From: Acidimicrobiaceae bacterium UBA7830
GTDB taxonomy: Bacteria; Actinomycetota; Acidimicrobiia; Acidimicrobiales; Ilumatobacteraceae
Assembly (NCBI GenBank): GCA_002501485.1
Contig: DLTS01000057.1
Coordinates: forward strand, 1 to 8,855
Length of the DNA stretch: 8,855 bases
Direction of reading: 5' to 3'
Shown here: positions 1-6,474 of the stretch, one piece after another
Numbering within the stretch: position 1 is the stretch's first letter
Layout: each line of letters opens with the position of its first letter
Made by a program: the position numbers and the translations under genes
The notes under the pieces: model-generated
The model's database searches: none
The model's input: the letters and a program-made list of their open reading frames with translations, nothing else
Told to the model about the DNA's origin: nothing

Positions 1-774
1 TCGTGCGCAGCACTCGATTCGCTCGGCGTCGAGCGGGTCTCTCATTCAGCGATCGGTGTCGGACATGGAACCGTGACGACCGCACACGGGCAATTCCCTA
101 ACCCCGTGCCAGCGGTGTCGCGTCTACTCGCAATGCATCACTCCTCGACCGTCGGAGTCGACACCACCATGGAACTTGCGACCCCCACCGGTGTCGCGTT
201 GATGACAGTGCTTTCAAATGGGCAATCAGGCCCGTCTATGCCTGCGATGAACACCCGATCAGTCGGTTTTGGAGCGGGCACTGCAGATACTCCGAATCGG
301 CCCAACGTGGTGCAGGTCGTCGTGGGAGAACTCGCTTCCCAACCGTCTGCCGACGGCGAGGTCGCAGTTGAAGTCGCCGTCAATGTTGACGATGTCACTA
401 GTGAAGTACTTGCAGACGCCGTCGAGCAACTGCTCGCCGCTGGCGCATTTGATGCCTGGATCACTCCGATCATCATGAAGAAGGGACGTCCCGCATTTAC
501 CGTTCGGGCGTTGTGTGACCCAGCGAGGTTGGAGGTCGTTCGGTCGACGATGGTCACGCACACTGGCTCACTTGGTATTCGCGCATCAGAAGTACTTCGC
601 TGGCCGCAGCAACGTGCCGAACATGTCGTTGTTGTTGACGGGCACAGTATTCGAGTCAAGGTGGCCGCACATCGAGTGAAGGTTGAGTTCGACGACGCGC
701 AGGCAGCTGCTCGAGCACTCGGAGTTCCGGTTCGAGACATCATCACTGCAGCGGAACGCCTCTCGCAGTCTTAG
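1..774 (+). CDS. larC: LarC, nickel-pincer cofactor nickel insertion protein (C-terminal part, partial)
   Basis: The frame is open from base 1 to the TAG at 772-774, so this is the last 257 codons of a gene that starts left of the window; a GTG at 73 is internal, because family-like sequence (HGTVTTAHGQFPNPVPAV) already runs through it. LarC proteins insert nickel into pyridinium-3,5-bisthiocarboxylic acid mononucleotide, using CTP, to finish the cofactor of lactate racemase and related LarA enzymes in the cytoplasm. Seen here are the ELATPTGVALM segment, the VNVDDVTSEVLADAVEQLL motif that opens the C-terminal domain, and ITPIIMKKGRPAFTVRALC, all typical of the family (usually about 400 aa). 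In Lactobacillus plantarum the gene is split into larC1/larC2 by a programmed frameshift; here the part corresponding to both halves is one continuous frame. No larA, larB or larE is visible; they could lie to the left. Identification is by remembered family motifs. Confidence 0.88.
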   Translation, partial: SCAALDSLGVERVSHSAIGVGHGTVTTAHGQFPNPVPAVSRLLAMHHSSTVGVDTTMELATPTGVALMTVLSNGQSGPSMPAMNTRSVGFGAGTADTPNRPNVVQVVVGELASQPSADGEVAVEVAVNVDDVTSEVLADAVEQLLAAGAFDAWITPIIMKKGRPAFTVRALCDPARLEVVRSTMVTHTGSLGIRASEVLRWPQQRAEHVVVVDGHSIRVKVAAHRVKVEFDDAQAAARALGVPVRDIITAAERLSQS

Positions 775-917
775 ACCGCCCGGTCGTCAAGCAGCTCGAG
801 CCGCAGGTTTCTCAGCTTTGGCGATGGGGTGCCACTCGACCAGTCGTCGGCGAGCACAGGCTCGCAGGAATCCCACTCTTGTCGCCAAGCCTCAACGTGC
901 AACGGACGGCAGATCAC
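771..917 (-). CDS. Weak 48-codon ORF, hypothetical or gene remnant
   Basis: A minus-strand ORF fills most of the gap between larC and the next gene. It starts at a GTG (917-915) and its TAA (773-771) overlaps the larC stop codon tail to tail. The frame stays open a little further upstream to a TAA about 24 bases away, without an ATG. The predicted product is hydrophilic and Trp-rich (three Trp), with no signal peptide or membrane segment, and includes HVEAWRQEWDSCEPVLADDW. Its codons are common ones for this window, which is the only positive sign that it is coding. There is no obvious Shine-Dalgarno sequence. I recognise no family. It may be a real tiny gene, the end of a decayed gene, or chance; chance is quite possible at this length. 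Confidence 0.2.
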   Translation of the reverse strand: MICRPLHVEAWRQEWDSCEPVLADDWSSGTPSPKLRNLRLELLDDRAV

Positions 918-981
918 AAGGTGCGATGGATGCGGCAGAATTTCTTAGAGGGGTGGTGAAATCGTCGGCGGCGGAACCACA

Positions 982-1920
982 TCAGAGAACGCCAAGCGTC
1001 CAACCCTCTTCTTGGAGTACGAGCGAACGTTCACGTGCAGACAACGTCGGGTTAGACCAGTTGTATATCGAGCCATCACGATCTGCTCGACCCATAAGTT
1101 GAACGACCGTCATGACCTGAGCCGCATCGAGGATGTCATGACGTTCACGATCGATCTCAAACATGCTCGGCCACACTTCAGCAAACACGACATCACCTGA
1201 CCCACCTCGCAGCGATGTCTCACCGATACCTGTTTCGAATGGCCAAATAACGATCCGCTCACCGAATTCTGTCGAAACGCGTAAACGCTCGAGCCAGGCG
1301 ATACCCATCAACATCTGACTGCCGACGCTTCCCGGATACGCAAGCTGCCATGAACTAAATGGACGGTGCCCATCGGCACGCACGCGATGCTCACCGACAC
1401 GAAACTCATCGAAGGGCGCATACGAATCTGGGCGGTACCGAGACACCCCGGTGGTCGAGGAGGCACCCGGGTAACCCCAGAACGGCCGCACATCAACCGA
1501 GCGTTCGCAACGATCGTTTAACTCTGCCGCAACATCAAACCGATTGTTGCGGTTGTTCGGTTCATCAAGAATGTGGCCACCAACCCACGACCACACGTCC
1601 CGCCAGGAGGCATCAATATCGTCGACAATCACGTTTGCGAAACCAGCCGGGTACCCAAACGAAAAATCGCAACCAACGAGAACGCGCTCAGATCGGTCTG
1701 TCAGAATTTCGCCCAACACGCTCGTCATCTCTTCACGCGTCCGAGGATTATTCACCAACACAACCTCACCACTGCGGTCAGCAACCGCCACCCAGATCGA
1801 ATCCTTCCCTTGCTTCGGCGAGGAGTTTGCACTCCAATCGATCATCACATAATGCTCAAAACATCGATCTGATGAAGAGGGGGCCGCCACGCCAAAAGTC
1901 TCCCACGACCGGCTACTCAC
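982..1920 (-). CDS. Hypothetical protein, possible RNase H-like fold (DWSA family)
   Basis: This 312-residue cytoplasmic-looking protein has no signal peptide or membrane span. The GTG start at 1920-1918 is supported by GGAG at 1931-1928, 7 bases upstream. Conserved-looking blocks are VMIDWSANSSPKQGKDSIWV (about residues 25-44), VLVGCDFSFGYPAGF (80-94), VDVRPFWGYPG (142-152), FSSWQLAYPGSVGSQ (188-202), VFAEVWPSMFEID (245-257) and DAAQV (265-269), ending in EEGWTLGVL. An early beta-strand Asp (D28), a second strand with D85, then Glu248 and Asp265, resembles the acidic set of RNase H-like folds (for example DUF429-type proteins); that is inference. From memory, similar proteins in proteobacteria carry labels such as CbiG or molybdopterin-biosynthesis fusion partner, but I see no CbiG chemistry and do not transfer that name. 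It is transcribed divergently from the cyclic-nucleotide-binding gene across a shared 156-bp region. It is clearly a real gene; its function is unknown. Confidence 0.85.
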   Translation of the reverse strand: MSSRSWETFGVAAPSSSDRCFEHYVMIDWSANSSPKQGKDSIWVAVADRSGEVVLVNNPRTREEMTSVLGEILTDRSERVLVGCDFSFGYPAGFANVIVDDIDASWRDVWSWVGGHILDEPNNRNNRFDVAAELNDRCERSVDVRPFWGYPGASSTTGVSRYRPDSYAPFDEFRVGEHRVRADGHRPFSSWQLAYPGSVGSQMLMGIAWLERLRVSTEFGERIVIWPFETGIGETSLRGGSGDVVFAEVWPSMFEIDRERHDILDAAQVMTVVQLMGRADRDGSIYNWSNPTLSARERSLVLQEEGWTLGVL

Positions 1921-1955
1921 ACAGCCACTCCGATCGCAATCGTCTTAGCGCAGGT

Positions 1956-1971
1956 GTGTCGAATTTGACAC
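1956..1971. promoter_or_regulatory. 16-bp near-perfect palindrome with embedded TTGACA, operator-like
   Basis: GTGTCGAATTTGACAC pairs with its own reverse complement at 7 of 8 symmetric positions; the one mismatch is between 1961 and 1966. It sits in the divergent intergenic region between the hypothetical gene (-) and the cNMP-binding gene (+). Its right half contains TTGACA (1965-1970), a perfect sigma70-type -35 box reading toward the plus-strand gene. No convincing -10 box lies 16-18 bp further; the nearest TAxxxT-like hexamer, TAGCGT at 1994-1999, is 23 bp away. A dimeric repressor site is the natural reading, but no known regulator motif was matched. Confidence 0.35.
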
Positions 1972-2042
1972 TCAATACTTCCAGAGAGAGGGATAGCGTT
2001 CCCGTTATCGGCCGAACGTTGTGTCGGACGAACTACAGAGGA

Positions 2043-2059
2043 ACTCGCTCGACGCGAGT
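2043..2059 (+). promoter_or_regulatory. Small hairpin in 5' leader of the cNMP-binding gene
   Basis: ACTCGC and GCGAGT form a perfect 6-bp stem with a 5-base loop, ending 5 bases before the strong Shine-Dalgarno AAGGAG at 2065-2070. It could stabilise the leader or influence ribosome access. It does not itself cover the Shine-Dalgarno, and a stem this short could be chance. Confidence 0.25.
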
Positions 2060-2064
2060 CCCAC

Positions 2065-2070
2065 AAGGAG
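2065..2070 (+). promoter_or_regulatory. Strong ribosome binding site AAGGAG for the cNMP-binding gene
   Basis: AAGGAG lies 6 bases before the ATG at 2077 and fixes the start. It is much the best Shine-Dalgarno in the window, which suggests that the small protein is made efficiently. Several neighbours have weak sites or none. Confidence 0.8.
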
Positions 2071-2076
2071 AACACC

Positions 2077-2496
2077 ATGGCACACGCATATCACAACCAC
2101 CTCATTTCAGTTCCGCTGTTTGCAGATCTCGATGAGAGTGAACTCGATGCAGTCGCAGCAATCACGACCGAACTCAACTTCTCAGCCGGCACAGCGCTGA
2201 TGAACGAGGGCGCAGGGGCCCACGAGATGGTTGTCGTCGTTGACGGCACACTCGAAGTCACCCGTGCAGACGAGCACATCGCCGACATCGGACCTGGTGG
2301 CTTCGCTGGAGAAATGGCCGTGCTCACTCACGCTCGCCGCGACGCCACCGTCACAGCGAAGAGCGACGTCAAGGCCCTCCATCTCGACGGCCGCGCGTTC
2401 GGTGACCTCATCCAGCAGGTTCCGTCAGTTGCCGCCAAGATGCTGCCCATCGTTGCTGCTCGCGTTGTCGAGAACAGCACGAACCACCAGCACTGA
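2077..2496 (+). CDS. Stand-alone cyclic-nucleotide-binding domain protein
   Basis: This 139-residue protein is essentially one cNMP-binding (CAP effector) domain. It begins with the usual helix LISVPLFADLDESELDAVA (about 9-27), followed by the jelly-roll strands (GTALMNEGAGAHEMVVVVDG, 38-57) and the phosphate-binding cassette GGFAGEMAVLTHARRDATV (74-92). Within the cassette Glu79 and Arg88 match the Glu and Arg that hold the ribose-phosphate of cAMP in E. coli CRP (Arg82 there), so nucleotide binding is plausible. A C-terminal helix (residues 104-133) follows, but there is no helix-turn-helix, kinase, channel or transporter domain, so it is not a CRP-type DNA-binding regulator on its own. It may act through protein contacts, or as a decoy or sensor. 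The gene has its own leader and is followed by a stem-loop, so it is probably monocistronic. Confidence 0.9.
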   Translation: MAHAYHNHLISVPLFADLDESELDAVAAITTELNFSAGTALMNEGAGAHEMVVVVDGTLEVTRADEHIADIGPGGFAGEMAVLTHARRDATVTAKSDVKALHLDGRAFGDLIQQVPSVAAKMLPIVAARVVENSTNHQH

Positions 2497-2499
2497 GCG

Positions 2500-2604
2500 T
2501 CAGCCCCCCAACACGGTGTTCGCTCGTGCGAACACCACCAACGCAATCACCGCAAGACCCATGTACATCCACGGGATCGTGGGTGTGCATGAGATGTCAG
2601 TCAT
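2500..2604 (-). CDS. Putative 34-residue single-span membrane protein
   Basis: On the minus strand an ATG (2604-2602) opens a 34-codon frame ending in TGA (2502-2500). The product has a short polar N-terminus (MTDISCTPTIP), then a hydrophobic run, WMYMGLAVIALVVFA (about 12-26), long enough for a short membrane span, then a basic and polar tail with Arg27. That arrangement is typical of small bacterial membrane proteins and uncommon by chance. The frame is tail to tail with the cNMP-binding gene (stops 4 bp apart) and fills otherwise empty DNA. Against it: no clear Shine-Dalgarno upstream of the ATG, and a stem-loop suited to a terminator lies inside the frame. An in-frame TAA 12 bases upstream of the ATG excludes a longer protein. 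No family is recognised and function is unknown. Confidence 0.4.
   Translation of the reverse strand: MTDISCTPTIPWMYMGLAVIALVVFARANTVLGG
2515..2536 (+). terminator. 9-bp perfect stem-loop after the cNMP-binding gene
   Basis: GGTGTTCGC and GCGAACACC form a perfect 9-bp stem around the 4-base loop TCGT, starting 19 bp after the stop codon at 2496. The position suits transcription termination for the cNMP-binding gene. No T-run follows on either strand, so it would be a terminator of the U-poor type proposed for some actinobacteria, or an mRNA-stabilising 3' hairpin. It lies within the putative minus-strand small membrane protein frame, where it encodes the residues V-F-A-R-A-N-T. Confidence 0.45.
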
Positions 2605-2723
2605 TTGGCCGATGAGTTAGGGAAACGAGGGACCGACAATCGTGAGCGCAAACCGACTAATGGCAGAGCTCGCAGGGTAGAGAGGAGTCGGCTCGCGCAC
2701 GGCCAACAAACTACGGTCATTGC

Positions 2724-5141
2724 ATGGCGGAATCCTCGGATTATTCCAACTTGCGTGGGTCGATTCTCGGCACTCGGGTAGTGAGAAGCGAAGATCCGGA
2801 ACTGCTCACGGGGGGAGGCCATTACACAGCAGATCTCCCTCAACACATCGTCAAGCAGGCCCTCCACGCCATATTTGTGCCGTCACCGGTTGCGCACGGA
2901 ACACTGCTCGAAGTTCACACCGGAGATGCATCTGAAGTTGATGGTGTAGTCACCGTCATCACCGGCGCATCGCTTCGAGATGAACTCGGAGTTGATGCCC
3001 ATCACGGCTTCGTACCTATCGGCTCAAGATTTGCTCGACACCCCATCGCGATCGATGCGGTAAGGTACGTAGGCGAACCGATTGCGCTTGTCATCGCCGA
3101 GACTCGCGCCGCAGCCGCCGATGCAGCCCAATTGGTGTGGGCCGATATCGATGTCATTCCGTCGGTGACCGATATGGAGGCAGCGGTTGCCGACGACGCT
3201 CCCGCACTCTTTGACGGAGATGAGGGCAACATTGCGTTTGTCGAGGTCAGTGATGACCCAATCGATATTGACGCAATATCAACTCGCGTCGTGCGCGGCA
3301 CGTATCTGAACCAACGCGTCGTTGTCGGCTCGATGGAACCCGATGCCTGCCTCGCTGAACCCACAGATGGCAACGAACAGTTGACGCTCTGGGCTTCGAC
3401 ACAGATGCCGCACATGCTTCGGGATCAACTTGCTGCAACGTTGTCAATCGACCGTGACTCAGTGCGAGTGCGTACACCTGCAGTCGGTGGAGGTTTCGGT
3501 GGCAAAGCCGGTCTTCACCACGAGTACACCGCCGTAGTTGCCGCTGCCCGGCATCTCAACCGCCCGGTGCTCTGGGCTCCATCACGCTCTGAGGACATGC
3601 TCACGATGCCTCACGGCAGAGGGCAGATCCAATGGGCGGAAGCTGGCTTCGACGATGACGGCATGCTGACCGGATTCCGATTCAGAATTCTCGGTGACTC
3701 GGGCGCCTATCCAACTATTGGTGCAGCGCTCGTCGGCGGTACGAGGCGCATGGCCCCTGGCACCTACTCGGTGCCGGCATTTCAAGCGCATGCCATCAGC
3801 GCAACGACCAACACGACATGTGTGGGCGCCTATCGCGGAGCGGGCCGGCCCGAAGCAACCTCGATGGTCGAACGGCTCATGGACCAGGCCGCCCATGAAC
3901 TCGATATCGACCCGATTGAGCTCCGGCGGCGAAATCTGCTTGCTGATGACGTATTTCCGTTCACTTCGGCGACCGGTAACACCTATGACTCCGGTCGCTA
4001 CCTCCACACCCTTGAGCGCGCGGCCGAACTCGCCAACTACAAATCACGGCGCGAAGAACAACGCGAACGCAGAGCAAGAGATGACCGCATGCAGCTTGGC
4101 ATTGGCGTCGCCAGCTATGTGGAAATCACAGCCGGTGGCAGTTCTGAGGAATATGCGGCGGTCACTGTGCATGCCGACGGCTCAGCAACTGTTGCTGCGG
4201 GTACCGCAGCTCATGGCCAGGGGCACGCAACGTCATATGCGATGATCGTGTCGGCCGCTACCGGCATCCCGATCGATTGCATTACCCACATCGATGGTGA
4301 CACCGACCTACTTCCGCGAGGTGGAGGCACTGGGGGGTCACGTTCGCTCCAACTCGGCGGGTCGGCTGTCGTCGGGGCACGTGATGCGGTCATCCAACAC
4401 GCCCGATCGATTGCTGCCCAGCAACTCGAAGCCGATGTCGCAGATGTCGTCCTCGATATTGCCTCCGGGGGTTTCCACGTCGTAGGAGTGCCCGCAACGA
4501 CGGTGACGTGGTCAGAGGTTGCACGACAGTCTGAAGCACAAGGTCAACAACTTTCTGCCGAGCACGTGTTTAATCAATCGGGGTCCACGTTTCCGTTCGG
4601 AGCCCATATTGCAGTCGTCGAGATTGACACCGAAACAGGGCGCGTCACGATCGTTCACCACGTCGCGGTTGACGATTGTGGCACCATTCTCAATCCGGTA
4701 ATCGTCGAGGGCCAACAGCACGGAGGAATTGCATCGGGTGTTGGCCAAGCCCTTTACGAAGAGGTCAGGTATGACGCTGACGGAAATCCGCTCACTGCGA
4801 ATTTCGCTGACTACGGAATGCCTGCAGCATCGGAAATGCCCTCATTTGATGTGCATTCAACCGAAACACCATCACCGCTGAACCCGCTGGGTGCTAAAGG
4901 CATCGGCGAAGCGTCAACCATTGGAAGCACCCCTGCGATCCAAAATGCGGTAATCGATGCACTCAGCCATCTCGGTGTTCGCCATATCGATATGCCGTGC
5001 ACCCCAGAGCGTGTGTGGAGAGCGATCCAACAACCCACAGACCCCTGGAGGGAACCACCCGCAGCGTTCGCAAACGTCGCTGCACAGCGCACCGCCTCCG
5101 CCGTTGATGAAGCAGTTGACGAAGCTGCAGATGGCATCTGA
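2724..5141 (+). CDS. Molybdenum hydroxylase large subunit (xanthine/CO dehydrogenase family, form II CoxL-like)
   Basis: This 805-residue protein is the molybdopterin cytosine dinucleotide-binding subunit of a xanthine oxidase-family hydroxylase. The N-terminal SILGTRVVRSEDPELLTGGG (about 14-33) is the standard opening. GGGFGGKAG (255-263), the active-site loop AYRGAGR (369-375), HGQGHAT (497-503), a GGGTGGSRS segment (about 533-541) and GAKGIGEASTIG with the likely catalytic base Glu729 follow in the expected order. True form I CO dehydrogenases have AYRCSFR in the active-site loop; AYRGAGR marks the so-called form II group, whose substrates are mostly unproven, so CO oxidation should not be assumed. 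Such enzymes need a FAD subunit and a [2Fe-2S] subunit, and neither is adjacent. The C-terminus ends in an Ala/Glu/Asp-rich tail (about 785-805). There is no clear Shine-Dalgarno before ATG 2724, so the gene may be leaderless; the next downstream gene is 112 bp away. Confidence 0.92.
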   Translation: MAESSDYSNLRGSILGTRVVRSEDPELLTGGGHYTADLPQHIVKQALHAIFVPSPVAHGTLLEVHTGDASEVDGVVTVITGASLRDELGVDAHHGFVPIGSRFARHPIAIDAVRYVGEPIALVIAETRAAAADAAQLVWADIDVIPSVTDMEAAVADDAPALFDGDEGNIAFVEVSDDPIDIDAISTRVVRGTYLNQRVVVGSMEPDACLAEPTDGNEQLTLWASTQMPHMLRDQLAATLSIDRDSVRVRTPAVGGGFGGKAGLHHEYTAVVAAARHLNRPVLWAPSRSEDMLTMPHGRGQIQWAEAGFDDDGMLTGFRFRILGDSGAYPTIGAALVGGTRRMAPGTYSVPAFQAHAISATTNTTCVGAYRGAGRPEATSMVERLMDQAAHELDIDPIELRRRNLLADDVFPFTSATGNTYDSGRYLHTLERAAELANYKSRREEQRERRARDDRMQLGIGVASYVEITAGGSSEEYAAVTVHADGSATVAAGTAAHGQGHATSYAMIVSAATGIPIDCITHIDGDTDLLPRGGGTGGSRSLQLGGSAVVGARDAVIQHARSIAAQQLEADVADVVLDIASGGFHVVGVPATTVTWSEVARQSEAQGQQLSAEHVFNQSGSTFPFGAHIAVVEIDTETGRVTIVHHVAVDDCGTILNPVIVEGQQHGGIASGVGQALYEEVRYDADGNPLTANFADYGMPAASEMPSFDVHSTETPSPLNPLGAKGIGEASTIGSTPAIQNAVIDALSHLGVRHIDMPCTPERVWRAIQQPTDPWREPPAAFANVAAQRTASAVDEAVDEAADGI

Positions 5142-5228
5142 TCGCCGTTCTTCGATATGCAGACGCGCCGGCGATATCACTAACGACAACGCAAACTCGC
5201 CCAGAGGCTGATCCGCTTCCATTTGTGG

Positions 5229-5245
5229 CCTGCTCATCGGGCAGG
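5229..5245 (+). promoter_or_regulatory. Possible hairpin covering the CoA-transferase ribosome binding site
   Basis: CCTGC (5229-5233) can pair with GCAGG (5241-5245), which includes most of the AGGA Shine-Dalgarno at 5243-5246, 7 bases before ATG 5254. Folding would hide the ribosome binding site. The stem is only 5 bp with a 7-base loop, so it is weak evidence for regulation; the Shine-Dalgarno itself is convincing and fixes the start. Confidence 0.3.
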
Positions 5246-5253
5246 ATGTCTCT

Positions 5254-6471
5254 ATGGCAGCACCACTAGACGGCATCGTCGTTCTCGACTTTTCTCGTGT
5301 TCTCGCTGGCCCACATTGCGGTCGAGCGCTCGCCGATCTCGGCGCACGGGTCATCAAGATCGAGCCACCGGCAGGAGATCTCACCCGATTTTGCTACCCG
5401 CGCCGCAACTCGATCTCGAGTTACTTCGCCCAGCAGAACACCGGTAAAGACAACATTTCACTTGACCTCTCAAAGCCGGAAGCGACCGACATCATCCTTG
5501 GTCTCGTTGAACACGCGGATGTTGTCATCGAGAACTTCCGTCCAGGAGTGATGAAGCGACTTGGCCTTGACTACGAGCGGCTAGCCGCCATCAGACCTGA
5601 ACTCGTCTACGCATCATCGAATGGTTACGGCACCGGCACAAGTTGGGAAAAGCGTCGCGCCTATGCCCCGGTAATCGGCGCAGAGACCGGGCTCATAAAG
5701 TCTCAGGGAGACGCACGAGACGGCCAATACTTCAACGACCGCCATTCTCACGCCGATGTCTACACCGCGCTAGAACTCACCGTTGCCGTGCTTGCTGCGT
5801 TGAACCATCGGCATACGACAGGTCGTGGCCAGCAGGTTGAAGTGACCATGGCCCAGACGATGCTTTACGTGAATGAGCACACTCATGATGCTCTGTGGGA
5901 TGAGCCAGTGCCTGAGGGAGTCATTCGCTCATTCCAGCCGGGTGACTATCAAGTGCTCGAGCTTGGCGATGGTTCATCGGTCATCGTCAGTGGTCACCCT
6001 GCAGAGGGCGGGACGTTCGAATTCTTCATGCAGGCAATCGGCCGCGAAGACGCCATTGGTGACCCGCGTTTTGCCGACATTGCGAGCCGCAGAAAGAACC
6101 TCTCAGATATCAATCAAATGCTCGCCGACCATGCGAAGACCATCCCTGATGCCGTTGCTTACGAAGAAATCCTTTCGCAGCACAATCTCGCTGTTGGACA
6201 GTTGCGCACTGTTCGAGAGTTTGCAGAATCGGAATGGTCTGCCGAGACAGGAGCAATTGTAGAGGTGTCTGACCGTGGAGATGGTGTTGTCAAAATTCCG
6301 CAGGCCCCCTGGCGGTTCAGTGATGGTGCCGATGTGGGCATTCATGGCACACCCCGCTACCGGGGGGAAGACAATGGAACTGTGCTGAGCGAACTACTTG
6401 GCCTTGATAGCGCAACACTTCATCAACTTGAGGAAGACGGCGTCTTGTCCTCTCATGTTCCGCGCCGCTAA
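5254..6471 (+). CDS. CaiB/BaiF (family III) CoA-transferase
   Basis: This 405-residue cytosolic enzyme is of the family that moves CoA from an acyl-CoA donor to a carboxylic acid acceptor through an aspartyl-CoA thioester. The N-terminal signature LDFSRVLAGPHCGRALADLG (about 11-30) followed by ARVIKIEPP, the NTGKDNISLDL block (about 62-72) and VVIENFRPGVMKRLGLDY (about 91-108) are typical. The likely catalytic nucleophile is Asp168 in HADVYTALELTVAVLAAL, close to Asp169 of formyl-CoA transferase. TTGRGQQVEVTMAQTML (about 188-204) follows as expected, and the length fits the family. The substrate cannot be predicted. Its stop is 3 bp from the kynureninase start, so the two form an operon. The 112 bp before it contain a good Shine-Dalgarno and a possible long-loop inverted repeat (ATCGCCG at 5141-5147, CGGCGAT at 5169-5175), so a shared transcript with the upstream hydroxylase gene is likely but not certain. 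Confidence 0.92.
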   Translation: MAAPLDGIVVLDFSRVLAGPHCGRALADLGARVIKIEPPAGDLTRFCYPRRNSISSYFAQQNTGKDNISLDLSKPEATDIILGLVEHADVVIENFRPGVMKRLGLDYERLAAIRPELVYASSNGYGTGTSWEKRRAYAPVIGAETGLIKSQGDARDGQYFNDRHSHADVYTALELTVAVLAALNHRHTTGRGQQVEVTMAQTMLYVNEHTHDALWDEPVPEGVIRSFQPGDYQVLELGDGSSVIVSGHPAEGGTFEFFMQAIGREDAIGDPRFADIASRRKNLSDINQMLADHAKTIPDAVAYEEILSQHNLAVGQLRTVREFAESEWSAETGAIVEVSDRGDGVVKIPQAPWRFSDGADVGIHGTPRYRGEDNGTVLSELLGLDSATLHQLEEDGVLSSHVPRR

Positions 6472-6474
6472 TCA

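Noticed and set aside
138..746. Minus-strand open frame of 202 codons opposite larC
   Set aside because: Ser/Thr/Ala-rich shadow of the larC frame; no family-like motif and no start signals.
774..785. GACCG/CGGTC inverted repeat just after the larC stop as a terminator
   Set aside because: Only 5 bp with a 2-base loop and no T-run; too short to call.
683..1102. Plus-strand frame of 139 codons from inside larC across the gap
   Set aside because: Overlaps larC and then runs antisense into the 982-1920 gene; basic, low-complexity product without motifs.
1994..1999. TAGCGT as a -10 box paired with TTGACA at 1965-1970
   Set aside because: Spacing is 23 bp, well outside the usual 16-18.
1359..2135. 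Long plus-strand open frame (258 codons) across the hypothetical gene and promoter region
   Set aside because: It is antisense to the well-supported minus-strand gene at 982-1920, has low-complexity Arg/His/Thr-rich composition, no ribosome binding site, and runs into the cNMP-binding gene.
2724..5141. Naming the large subunit coxL or calling it a CO dehydrogenase
   Set aside because: The active-site loop is AYRGAGR, not AYRCSFR, and the M and S subunit genes are absent.
5141..5175. ATCGCCG/CGGCGAT inverted repeat as a terminator between the hydroxylase and CoA-transferase genes
   Set aside because: Seven-bp arms but a 21-base loop and no T-run; mentioned only as weak context.
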